DNA of 38,293 nucleotides from an uncultured Opitutia bacterium (GTDB lineage: Bacteria; Verrucomicrobiota; Verrucomicrobiia; Opitutales; UBA953): assembly GCA_903925205.1 (NCBI GenBank), contig CAIYEN010000159.1:1-38293 (forward strand), read 5' to 3'. Positions 7,830-15,261 of the stretch are shown one piece after another. The position numbers and the translations under genes were made by a program. The notes under the pieces were generated by a model. That model saw only the letters and a list, made by a program, of their open reading frames with translations. It had not been told where the DNA came from and searched no databases. Every line of letters starts with the position of its first letter. Position 1 is the stretch's first letter.

Positions 7830-9440
7830 ATGGCGACGCATTTTGACGCAATTGTCGTAGGTAGCGGCATCGGAGGCCTGAGTTTCGCGCTCAATTTGGC
7901 CAACCGAGGGCACTCCGTCGCCATCGTCACCAAGAAGACTAGCTCAGAATCTAACACTAATTGGGCACAGGGTGGCATCGCCTGCGTGACCGATCAAGCC
8001 GACGACTTCCAGAGCCATGTGCAGGACACGCTCACGGCGGGTGATGGCCTTTGCGACTTAGCCTCGGTCCAGCATATCATTGAGGCTGGTCCGGCCCGCG
8101 TGGCTGAACTGATTGCGTGGGGCGTTGAGTTTGAGAATGGCACGGACGGCCGGCCGGACCTCGGCCGGGAAGGCGGCCATTCGAAGCGACGCATCTTGCA
8201 TGCCCGTGACATGACTGGCCGGGCCATCGAGTCGGCGCTCCTCCGGGCGATTGCACGGCAGCCGAAGGTGACGATGCTCGAGCACCATCTGGCCATCGAT
8301 TTATTGACGAACGCCAAACTCGGCGGCTGCCAAGTGGGGTCGGCCGAAGATCGCGTTTATGGACTCCACGTCTTGAATACCCAGGCGGGTCGGGTCGAGA
8401 CGCTCGCGGCCTTTACGATCATCTTGGCCACTGGCGGCATGGGCCAAGTTTATCAGTTCACCACCAATCCCGACATTGCGACCGGCGATGGCATCGCAAT
8501 GGCCTATCGCGCCGGGGCCGAGGTCCGCGATATGGAGATGGTGCAGTTCCACCCCACCGCGCTCAAGGCCCCCGATGGCAGCCGCGCCCTCATTTCCGAA
8601 GCGGTGCGCGGTGAAGGTGCCATCTTGCGTGACCTTTCGGGCCGTGCCTTCATGAAGGATTTCCATCCGCTGGGAGACCTCGCGCCGCGTGATATCGTTG
8701 CCCGGGCGATTGATTCCGTGATGAAGCGTGATGGCTCCCCGCACGTGCTTTTAGACGCCACCCAAGTGGCCCAAGGCCATCTCCCGGAGCGCTTCCCGCA
8801 CATCTACGAGACCTGCCGGAAAGCAGGTTTCGATTTGGCGACTCAACCGATCCCCGTTGTCCCGGCGGCCCACTACCTCTGCGGGGGCGTCGCCACCGAC
8901 CTGCGCGGGCAGACGACCATTCGAGGGCTCTTCGCGGTCGGTGAAGTCGCCTGCACGGGCTTGCACGGGGCTAATCGGTTGGCCTCTAATTCGCTCTTGG
9001 AGGCCGTTGTGCTGGCCCATGACGGCGCTTTAGCGGCCGAAGCGGACATTCGCCTCGCCCATCGCCCTGCCCTGCCGCTGCCGGCTTGGGTCGACGGTTC
9101 CGCGGGTGATCCCGATGAGCGCGTCGTCTTGACGCATAACTGGGATGAGCTGCGGCGCACGATGTGGGATTACGTCGGTATCGTCCGTTCAACGAAGCGC
9201 TTGCAGCGCGCCCGTACCCGTATCGGCACTTTAGCGGACGAGGTGCGCGAGTATTACTGGAATTTCCGGGTCGAGCCTCGGTTGCTCGAGTTGCGTAACC
9301 TCATTCAGGTGGCGGACCTGATTATTGATTGCGCCCTGCAGCGGCACGAAAGCCGTGGCCTCCATTTCACTTTGGACTATCCAGGCAAACTGCCTGAAGC
9401 CCGACACACTTCCGTGCGTCGCCCGCAGAGCCGGCCATGA
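7830..9440 (+). CDS. nadB: L-aspartate oxidase
   Basis: NadB oxidises L-aspartate to iminoaspartate with FAD, the first step of de novo NAD synthesis. The FAD-binding GSGIGGLSFAL motif is at the N-terminus. GGIACV, HSKRRILHARDMTG, EMVQFHPTAL, ISEAVRGEGAIL and ANRLASNSLLEA are diagnostic. The 536-residue length is close to the E. coli enzyme. The frame is open further upstream (7749), but homology begins at the ATG at 7830 (MATHFDAIVVGSG). A TAGGTT hexamer ends 8 bases before this ATG, so transcription may start at or next to it. The stop overlaps the panE start (ATGA), which indicates a two-gene operon. Confidence 0.96.
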   Translation: MATHFDAIVVGSGIGGLSFALNLANRGHSVAIVTKKTSSESNTNWAQGGIACVTDQADDFQSHVQDTLTAGDGLCDLASVQHIIEAGPARVAELIAWGVEFENGTDGRPDLGREGGHSKRRILHARDMTGRAIESALLRAIARQPKVTMLEHHLAIDLLTNAKLGGCQVGSAEDRVYGLHVLNTQAGRVETLAAFTIILATGGMGQVYQFTTNPDIATGDGIAMAYRAGAEVRDMEMVQFHPTALKAPDGSRALISEAVRGEGAILRDLSGRAFMKDFHPLGDLAPRDIVARAIDSVMKRDGSPHVLLDATQVAQGHLPERFPHIYETCRKAGFDLATQPIPVVPAAHYLCGGVATDLRGQTTIRGLFAVGEVACTGLHGANRLASNSLLEAVVLAHDGALAAEADIRLAHRPALPLPAWVDGSAGDPDERVVLTHNWDELRRTMWDYVGIVRSTKRLQRARTRIGTLADEVREYYWNFRVEPRLLELRNLIQVADLIIDCALQRHESRGLHFTLDYPGKLPEARHTSVRRPQSRP

Positions 9441-10348
9441 AGATTGTCATCGTCGGGGCGGGCGCGGTCGGTGGGTGGTATGGCGGGCTCTTAGCGCAGC
9501 GCGGGCATGAGGTGCATGCGATTAGCCGCAGTGACTATTTAGTCCTCCAGCAAAGCGGTTTGGTGCTGCGGGATCAAAACGGCGCTCGCACCGTACGCTT
9601 CGCCTCCGCTTCACCCGCTGGCGCCGGTCTCGGTCCCTGTGACCTCATTGTGATCGCCGCGAAAGCCACCGCCAACCCGGTCTTACCGGCCTTGGTGCGT
9701 CCGCTGGTCGGTCCGCGGACCATCCTGCTCACTTTACAGAACGGCATGGGGAACGTCGAAGCCTTCCACGACGTTGTGCCCAGCGAGCGGCTCGTGGCTG
9801 GCTTATGTTTTGTGTGTATCAATCGCATCGCGCCCGGCGTCGTTGCGAACACGCATGCGGGGTACGTCCGAATGGCTGCGGCGGAGGGCCCGGTGCATGA
9901 CGCGGTGTCGCAAGTGGCGGCAGTGTTTAAGTCCGCGGGCGTGGATTGTCGGGCGGAGGATTCTTTGGAGGGGATCCTCTGGAAGAAACTCTGCTGGAAC
10001 ATTCCCTTTAACGGTTTGGCGATTGCGGCCGGTGGCATCACGACGGATCAGATCCTTGCCGACCCTGGGCTCAATGCGCGTGCTCGCCGACTCATGGCGG
10101 AGGTTCGCGACGCCGCTGCCTTACGCGGACACGTTGTCAGCGAGCAGCACCTGCAGGGCCAGATGGACGTCACGGCGGGCATGGGCCCGTACCGTCCTTC
10201 CAGCCTGATTGACTATCTCGAGGGTCGTGAGGTCGAAGTCAGTGGCATCTGGGGCGAGCCGCTCCGCCGCGGTTTGGCCGCGGGCGCAAAGATGCCAGAA
10301 CTCTCGCAGCTAAAGCAAGAGATTGAGGCGAAACTGCGGGCCCGTTGA
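9437..10348 (+). CDS. panE: 2-dehydropantoate 2-reductase
   Basis: PanE reduces ketopantoate to pantoate with NADPH in pantothenate (CoA) synthesis. The Rossmann motif GAGAVGGWYG starts at residue 7. TLQNGMGN, the Lys-containing GILWKKLCWN and the C-terminal PSSLIDYLEGREVEVSGIWG are family signatures. It overlaps nadB by four bases. Pairing of an NAD gene with an NADPH-using pantothenate gene is an operon fact here; any shared regulation is inference. PanD lies 18 kb downstream. Other ketopantoate-reductase-like paralogues exist, but the match to PanE motifs is good. Confidence 0.92.
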   Translation: MKIVIVGAGAVGGWYGGLLAQRGHEVHAISRSDYLVLQQSGLVLRDQNGARTVRFASASPAGAGLGPCDLIVIAAKATANPVLPALVRPLVGPRTILLTLQNGMGNVEAFHDVVPSERLVAGLCFVCINRIAPGVVANTHAGYVRMAAAEGPVHDAVSQVAAVFKSAGVDCRAEDSLEGILWKKLCWNIPFNGLAIAAGGITTDQILADPGLNARARRLMAEVRDAAALRGHVVSEQHLQGQMDVTAGMGPYRPSSLIDYLEGREVEVSGIWGEPLRRGLAAGAKMPELSQLKQEIEAKLRAR

Positions 10349-10804
10349 TTACTTCTTAACTGGCGCCGGCAGACCCTTCAGAATCGAGGTCACTTCCGCC
10401 GTGGCGCGGCCGTCGTTCCAGAAATTAGCGGCGACCCCAGGACCGGAGCTGCCGTCAAATAGACGATGGTTCGACTTGTCAAAGAGTGCGACGGAAAGGC
10501 TAACCGTTGGCTCGTCCGAGCGATTATTGGTGCTCTTTTGGGTATGCCAGCTGCTCCGCAACACAGCGTCGGCTTCGCCCTCGGTTGCGACGACCGTAAA
10601 GCCTTGGGCCGACAGGGCGCGAACTTCTGCGTCGTGGACGGCGTTGGCGAGGATATCAGTGGCGTGCAGGGTCGAGGCAGCGACGTCGCGGACGAAGACC
10701 TTGGAGACCTTACCTGAGGAGACGGGGGTGGCGGTGTTGCAGCCTGCGGTGATCAGGGCAGAAATTCCGAGCAGGGACAGCAGGGCTAGACGGGGTAGGT
10801 GCAT
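10349..10804 (-). CDS. Small putative lipoprotein of unknown function
   Basis: The 151-residue protein opens with a short basic-hydrophobic signal (MHLPRLALLSLLGISALITA) followed by Gly-Cys22. This resembles a lipobox, although the -3 residue is Thr rather than Leu or Val. The mature part has an N-terminal VFVRDVAAS strand and alternating alpha/beta stretches (AVRALSAQGFTVVATEGEADAVL), as seen in several small outer-membrane or periplasmic lipoproteins. I do not recognise the family. Its stop abuts the convergent panE stop with no gap. Its start faces the HAD-DciA gene across a 155-base region. Confidence 0.65.
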   Translation of the reverse strand: MHLPRLALLSLLGISALITAGCNTATPVSSGKVSKVFVRDVAASTLHATDILANAVHDAEVRALSAQGFTVVATEGEADAVLRSSWHTQKSTNNRSDEPTVSLSVALFDKSNHRLFDGSSGPGVAANFWNDGRATAEVTSILKGLPAPVKK

Positions 10805-10959
10805 AACTTGTTTATGACTTGGGTTGGCGATTAGACAAGCAGGGACATGATGGAGCTACTTAGGGGCTTGCCCCCAGAAGTCGCCGCCTCCGCATTTTTG
10901 ATGAATTCTCAGCCCTCCACCCCTCCAGCCCGTCCCCTTGGGGGGCGTCGCCTGCTGCC

Positions 10960-12015
10960 ATGGCCAGCGTAAAAGCCGTTACCTTCGACTTAGCGGGGAC
11001 GGTCCTTTTTCCCCACCCCTCGGTGGGGGCGGTCTACGCTGCCTGCGCTCAGAAGCACGGGATTAAAGTCGCGGCCGCCGAATTGGATGCGGCCTTTGCA
11101 TCGGCTTTACGCTCCGCGAACAAGCCAGCGAAAGCGGAAGTCTTCTGGCGGGAAGTGGTGGAGCGAACCTTCGGTGCACACTTGCCAGCCGCCCAGTCTG
11201 AGGCGGTGTTCAAGGAATGCTGGCAGGCTTTTGCCGACGCCAAGGCCTGGCGAGTATCCATGGGCATGGTCAGTGTCCTCGGTGCCCTCAAGTTCCTGGG
11301 CATCAAGGTAGCCGTCTTGTCGAATGCCGATGCCCGCATGCGCCGGGTCTTGGAGCAGAAGGACCTCGCCCGCCATTTCGACGGTATCTTTCTCTCGGAG
11401 GAAATGGGCTGCGCGAAGCCGGATGCGAAGGCCTATGCTTATGCTGCGCGGAGCTTAGGCGTGGCTTTGACGGCGTTAGTCCATGTCGGCGATAGTCCCG
11501 TCGAGGATGGCGAAGGCCCCCGCAACGCCGGCGCCGTGGGCGTGATTGTCGGCGGGCGCCATGCCCCCGAGAAATGCCTTCGGGCGGAACGGCTCGTGGA
11601 TTTGCCCAAACTGATTCAAGCGTTGCTGAACGAAGGCAAGACCAAGGGGAAATTCTCGCGGCACGTCGTCAACCTACTCGCCAACCTTCGCGGAGTCCCG
11701 GAAGACCGCGGTCGCTCGACGGATCGCGAATTAAAGACCTTGGATGAAGCCATGGGGGAAGCCTTCAAGAAGATGCGGCTCGATAAGCCCGTCCCGGAGG
11801 ACGTGATTATCGCGCATTGGAGTGAATTACTTCCAATGAAATTAGCGCGGCGCACGGCCCCGTTAAAAATGGTCGAGGGCGGCCGACTCGTCATTCAGTG
11901 CGAAAACTCCGTGATCAAGACGGAACTCCGCTTCCACGAGCGTGCCCTCTTGGCGAAAATCCGTGACTTGCCCGGCTGTACCGAGGTCAAGAGCTTGGCC
12001 TTCGTGAACGCTTAA
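10960..12015 (+). CDS. Fusion of a HAD-superfamily hydrolase and a DUF721/DciA-like domain
   Basis: Residues ~5-225 form a HAD hydrolase: motif I FDLAGTVL (nucleophile Asp10), motif II VLSNAD (Ser121), motif III Lys153 (CAKPDAKAY) and motif IV GDSPVEDGEG (177-186). The usual second Asp of motif I is Ala12, as in phosphonatases (DxAGT), so ordinary phosphatase chemistry is doubtful. Residues ~255-348 match the DUF721/DciA pattern: HWSELLPMKLARRTAP, a short KMVEGGRLVIQC strand pair, then VIKTELRFHERALLAKI and a final strand. DciA domains load or recruit the replicative helicase DnaB. A Lys/Arg-rich linker (~225-255) joins the parts. The frame is continuous with no sign of frameshift. The domain calls are from motif reading; the joint function is unknown. 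Confidence 0.85.
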   Translation: MASVKAVTFDLAGTVLFPHPSVGAVYAACAQKHGIKVAAAELDAAFASALRSANKPAKAEVFWREVVERTFGAHLPAAQSEAVFKECWQAFADAKAWRVSMGMVSVLGALKFLGIKVAVLSNADARMRRVLEQKDLARHFDGIFLSEEMGCAKPDAKAYAYAARSLGVALTALVHVGDSPVEDGEGPRNAGAVGVIVGGRHAPEKCLRAERLVDLPKLIQALLNEGKTKGKFSRHVVNLLANLRGVPEDRGRSTDRELKTLDEAMGEAFKKMRLDKPVPEDVIIAHWSELLPMKLARRTAPLKMVEGGRLVIQCENSVIKTELRFHERALLAKIRDLPGCTEVKSLAFVNA

Positions 12016-12411
12016 TCAGGCCGGTGCCTTCGGGTCGAAAGGCTTCAGGAAGGTTTCCTTGAAGTCGTAAACGCCACAGAAATCTTCCAGGTTGTCCTCA
12101 TCGGAGCGACCAAACAGGCCGGTGCTGATGATGTTGAAGACGATGTTGCCGACGTCGTCGGTCTTCTTGAGCCCCCAATTCTGGAGCAGTTGGTAAGACA
12201 TCGGGCCATACGTCTCGATGACGTGCTGGCGGAATCCTTCGAGGAGTTGTGGGCCCGTCACGTGGCGGTTGACCAAGGCTTTCCCCTTCTTCGGTTCGCC
12301 GTGGACGATCTTCTGAGCGTGGTCGAGGCTGAGTCGAACGAGGTCGTAAGCTTGGGGGCTGTAACGCGGGTCCTTTTCACGGACTTGCCGGATGGCGTCA
12401 TCGAAGTCCAT
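12016..12411 (-). CDS. Minf_1886 family protein (Verrucomicrobia/Planctomycetes-restricted)
   Basis: The 131-residue protein begins MDFDDAIRQVREKDPRYSPQAY and contains HVTGPQLLEGFRQ, YGPMSYQLLQNWG and DVGNIVFNIISTGLFG, the conserved pattern I recall for the Minf_1886 / TIGR04138 group. That group is found in Verrucomicrobia and Planctomycetes and has no known function. It has no signal peptide or membrane helix and is probably an all-alpha cytosolic protein. The frame is open upstream to 12501, but this would lie inside hisC. The ATG at 12411 is one base past the hisC stop, so it is likely co-translated. Its stop abuts the convergent HAD-DciA gene directly. Confidence 0.85.
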   Translation of the reverse strand: MDFDDAIRQVREKDPRYSPQAYDLVRLSLDHAQKIVHGEPKKGKALVNRHVTGPQLLEGFRQHVIETYGPMSYQLLQNWGLKKTDDVGNIVFNIISTGLFGRSDEDNLEDFCGVYDFKETFLKPFDPKAPA

Positions 12412-12412
12412 C

Positions 12413-13501
12413 TTAGCGAAGGCCCAGCTCCGCGAGGAGACGTGCGTTTTGGGCCGAGGTGCCCACGGTGAGCCGAAGCCAGCCGACCATGCCGTAACCA
12501 CGCAGCGGGCGGACGATGACCCCCGCTTTTTGGAGACGCGTGAAGACCGCGTCCGCTTCGGGAATCTTAGCAGCGAGGAAGTTGGCTTTGCCCTCGATAT
12601 ATTCGTAGCCCAAGGCGGAGAGACCCGCGGCTAATTGCGCTAAGCCTTCGGCGTTAACTTGTCGGGTGCGGCGGACGAACTCCGTATCATCCAAGGCGGC
12701 TTCGGCGGCGGCTAAGGCAGGCAGGTTGACGTTGAACGGCTGGCGGACGCGGTTGAGGAGGCTGATGACCTCGGCCGAGCCCATCATGTAGCCGACGCGG
12801 AGACCCGCTAAGCCGTAGGCTTTGGAGAAAGTCCGCGAGACGACGACCTTGCGGCCAGAAGCGATGAGTGGACGGAGATCGGCGGAGGCATCGAGGTATT
12901 CGGCGTAGGCCTCGTCGAGGCAGAAGATGACGTGCGCCGGCAAGGATTGCGCGAGGGCAATGATATCCTGGGGGTCATCTGTCCCGCCGGTGGGGTTGTT
13001 GGGGCTGGCGAGGAAAACGAGGCGCGTGCGGTCGGTGACGGCGGCGCGGAGCGCCTTAAGGTCGTGCCGGAAGCCTGGCATCGGGACTTCCACTGGCGTG
13101 GCGCCAAAGAGCATCGTCGCGAGTTTGTAGACGATGAAGGCTTGGGAGCCGAAGACCACTTCATCGCCTGGGCGCAGGAAGGCCTGCGCGAGCAAAATCA
13201 TCACCTCATTCGAGCCATTGCCGACGACGAAGTTCGTGGGCTGCATCGCCCAGTGGGCGGCCAATTTCTCCCGCAAGAACGTACAGCCGCCGTCGGGATA
13301 AAGGTGACAGACCTGCAAGGCCTTCTGGGCGGCAGCCAAACCCTTTGGCGAAGGCCCCAGGGGGTTTTCATTCGAGGCCAATTTGATGACCGAAGCGGGG
13401 TCTAAGCCGAACTCGCGCGCAACGACCTCGATGGGGCGGCCAGCCTCATAGACGGGTTGCGACAGGACGGGCCGATTGGCCAATTCGGAATAAGTCGGCA
13501 T
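12413..13501 (-). CDS. hisC: Histidinol-phosphate aminotransferase
   Basis: HisC transfers an amino group from glutamate to imidazole acetol phosphate in histidine synthesis. It is a PLP fold-type I enzyme: VIKLASNENPLGPSP, YPDGG, LASPNNPTGG, the FCLDEAYAEY Asp/Tyr pair, and the PLP-lysine motif SRTFSKAYGLAGLRVGY are all present. The ATG at 13501 gives 362 aa. An in-frame TTG at 13516 adds five residues and has AGGAG (13522-13526) five bases upstream, so it is a serious alternative. The longer frame to 13672 runs across the rfbD-like gene and is not real. It may also act on other aromatic or prephenate substrates, as HisC homologues can. Histidine is the best guess. Confidence 0.92.
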   Translation of the reverse strand: MPTYSELANRPVLSQPVYEAGRPIEVVAREFGLDPASVIKLASNENPLGPSPKGLAAAQKALQVCHLYPDGGCTFLREKLAAHWAMQPTNFVVGNGSNEVMILLAQAFLRPGDEVVFGSQAFIVYKLATMLFGATPVEVPMPGFRHDLKALRAAVTDRTRLVFLASPNNPTGGTDDPQDIIALAQSLPAHVIFCLDEAYAEYLDASADLRPLIASGRKVVVSRTFSKAYGLAGLRVGYMMGSAEVISLLNRVRQPFNVNLPALAAAEAALDDTEFVRRTRQVNAEGLAQLAAGLSALGYEYIEGKANFLAAKIPEADAVFTRLQKAGVIVRPLRGYGMVGWLRLTVGTSAQNARLLAELGLR

Positions 13502-13562
13502 GGAAGTGGCTATCAAGGCTGCTCCTGACCGTTTTGGCAAGCGTGAGCCACGCCCTCCCCGC

Positions 13563-13590
13563 TTGCCTCCGACCCCCCGAACGCTATTTT
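13563..13590 (+). promoter_or_regulatory. Candidate sigma-70-type promoter for the RmlD-like gene
   Basis: TTGCCT (13563-13568) and TATTTT (13585-13590) are separated by 16 bases. The ATG at 13598 begins seven bases after the -10 hexamer, so transcription could start at or within a base or two of the start codon, giving a leaderless mRNA. Found by eye only. Confidence 0.45.
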
Positions 13591-13597
13591 TCCTGCG

Positions 13598-14563
13598 ATG
13601 CGGATAATCGTCACAGGTGCCAATGGTTTCGCCGGCCGCGAGGTCGTCTTGGCGGCTTTGCGCCGCGGGCATGATGTCCTCGCGATTGGTGGTTCGAAGG
13701 CGGCCGTCGTCCCCGATCTGCGGCGTTCCATCACGATGGACCTACGCGACATCGCCGCGGTTCAGACCCTCATGCTCGAGGAGTTTCCGCAGGCGGTCAT
13801 CAACTGTGCCGCCCTGGCGACGATCGATGGCTGCGACCGCGAGCCCGAAAAAGCGGAGGCCTTGAACGTCGACCTCCCCCGTCGCTTGGCCCAGCTTTCT
13901 TTTCATGTCGGCGCCAAGTTGATTCATCTTTCGACTGATATGGTCTTCAATGGTGACACGGGGCGTTACGGTAATACGGCAGCGCCCGCTCCGTTGCATC
14001 TCTATGGCCGGACCAAGGCCGCTGGTGAAGTCGAAGTCCTCAAATACGGCCGCGAGCATGCGGCGGTCATTCGGACAACTTTGCTGAATGGTAATTCTGG
14101 CACCGGCGACCGTGGGCTCCACGAACGGCTCTTCAAGGATTGGGCCGCCGGCAAACAGACGCCGTTGTTCACGGATGAGATTCGCCAGCCGGTCAGCTTA
14201 AGTAACCTCGCCGATGCGGCGGTTGAGCTTTGCGAGCGCCCCAACCTGTCGGGGGTTTACCATTGGGCTGGGCTCGAGCCACTCAGTCGTTTCGAGATGG
14301 GCGTCAAGGTGGCTGAGCACTTTGGCCTCGATCCGGAGAAACTCATTCGCGCGGCGCAGCGGTGCGATGTGCCGCAACTCGGTCCGCGCCCACGTGACTT
14401 AAGCCTACAACTCCACCCGCTCGCGGGCAAACTACGCACGCCAGCCCAACCTTTTGCGGACCAATTGAACGAACTGCGCATCCCGCGGGGCACGGAATCG
14501 TGGTACGAACAGGCCACGGGCCGAAAGGTCGTGCGTTTGTTGGAAAAAGGCATAGACTTCTAG
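13598..14563 (+). CDS. RmlD-like NAD(P)-dependent sugar-nucleotide reductase (extended SDR)
   Basis: The protein is an extended short-chain dehydrogenase related to dTDP-4-dehydrorhamnose reductase. TGANGFAGREV (residue ~6) is the nucleotide-binding glycine motif. VINCAALATIDGCDREPEKA, LSTDMVFNGDTGRYGN and the catalytic YGRTKAAGE (Tyr-x3-Lys) follow, all as in RmlD. The 321-residue length is slightly more than typical (about 290-300). No other rhamnose genes (rmlA, B or C) are nearby, so the substrate is uncertain; the gene could also act on another nucleotide sugar or be a MAT2B-like regulator. LplA-like follows after one base, so the two are co-transcribed. Confidence 0.85.
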   Translation: MRIIVTGANGFAGREVVLAALRRGHDVLAIGGSKAAVVPDLRRSITMDLRDIAAVQTLMLEEFPQAVINCAALATIDGCDREPEKAEALNVDLPRRLAQLSFHVGAKLIHLSTDMVFNGDTGRYGNTAAPAPLHLYGRTKAAGEVEVLKYGREHAAVIRTTLLNGNSGTGDRGLHERLFKDWAAGKQTPLFTDEIRQPVSLSNLADAAVELCERPNLSGVYHWAGLEPLSRFEMGVKVAEHFGLDPEKLIRAAQRCDVPQLGPRPRDLSLQLHPLAGKLRTPAQPFADQLNELRIPRGTESWYEQATGRKVVRLLEKGIDF

Positions 14564-14564
14564 G

Positions 14565-15260
14565 ATGGACGTTCTTCCCCGCCAAGCTGCTGATGCGGTC
14601 GCCAACATGGCGGCGGACCTGCTCTTGCTGGAGAAGTATCCGCACCCCGAGCGCGTGCGCTACCGGCCGTTTGCTTGGTCGGTGCCTGCCTATACTTTTG
14701 GCGTCTCGCAGAAGTGGGCGACGTATCGGGAGATGGTGCCCGGCGGGACCCAGTTGGTGCGCCGGGCTACCGGTGGCGGGCTGGTCTCGCACTTAGAGGA
14801 TTGGACGTTTGCGGTCGTGTTGCCGTCTGCGCACCCCCTGTGCGCGGCTGACGCGATGGCTAGTTATGCGGCGGTGCACCAGGCCTTGGCCGACGCGCTC
14901 TTGGCCCAGGGCCAGCCCGTAAAGTTGGTCCCCCTGCCCGCTGGTTCGCGTCCCTTTCAATCGCCCGCTAGTTGTGCCCAGCGGGCGGAGCCGAATGACC
15001 TCGTGCGGACCGACGACGGCCGGAAGGTTGCCGGCGCCGCCCAGAAACGCACACGGCACGGGTTGCTGCTCGAGGGGTATGTGTGGCGGCCCTTTTTGCC
15101 TGGTTGTGACTGGAATCGTTTTGAGAAGGATTTCCCGCTCGCGCTGGGGAAGGTTCTGCAAAGCCCGCCCGTCGCGGTGGCGGAGCCAATCTACGATCAG
15201 CACGACCACGAGGAAACGTGGGCCCGGTTTAATTCCGCAGACTGGAATCAGCGCAGCTAA
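14565..15260 (+). CDS. Lipoate-protein ligase A/biotin ligase-fold protein
   Basis: The BPL/LplA/LipB fold is shown by the lipoyl-AMP binding loop LVRRATGGGLVSH and the KVAGAAQKRTRHGLLLEG strand with the catalytic lysine at residue 154. This family attaches lipoate (or octanoate) to E2 and GcvH proteins. The protein is 231 residues, shorter than E. coli LplA (338), and lacks the C-terminal accessory domain, so it may be an octanoyl- or lipoyl-transferase (LipM or LipL type) rather than an ATP-using ligase. It starts one base after the reductase stop, and its own stop lies one base from the convergent mutS stop. Confidence 0.8.
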   Translation: MDVLPRQAADAVANMAADLLLLEKYPHPERVRYRPFAWSVPAYTFGVSQKWATYREMVPGGTQLVRRATGGGLVSHLEDWTFAVVLPSAHPLCAADAMASYAAVHQALADALLAQGQPVKLVPLPAGSRPFQSPASCAQRAEPNDLVRTDDGRKVAGAAQKRTRHGLLLEGYVWRPFLPGCDWNRFEKDFPLALGKVLQSPPVAVAEPIYDQHDHEETWARFNSADWNQRS

Positions 15261-15261
15261 C

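Noticed and set aside
12412-12501. Upstream extension of the Minf_1886 frame
   Set aside because: It lies inside the hisC 3' end and the family's N-terminus begins at the ATG at 12411.
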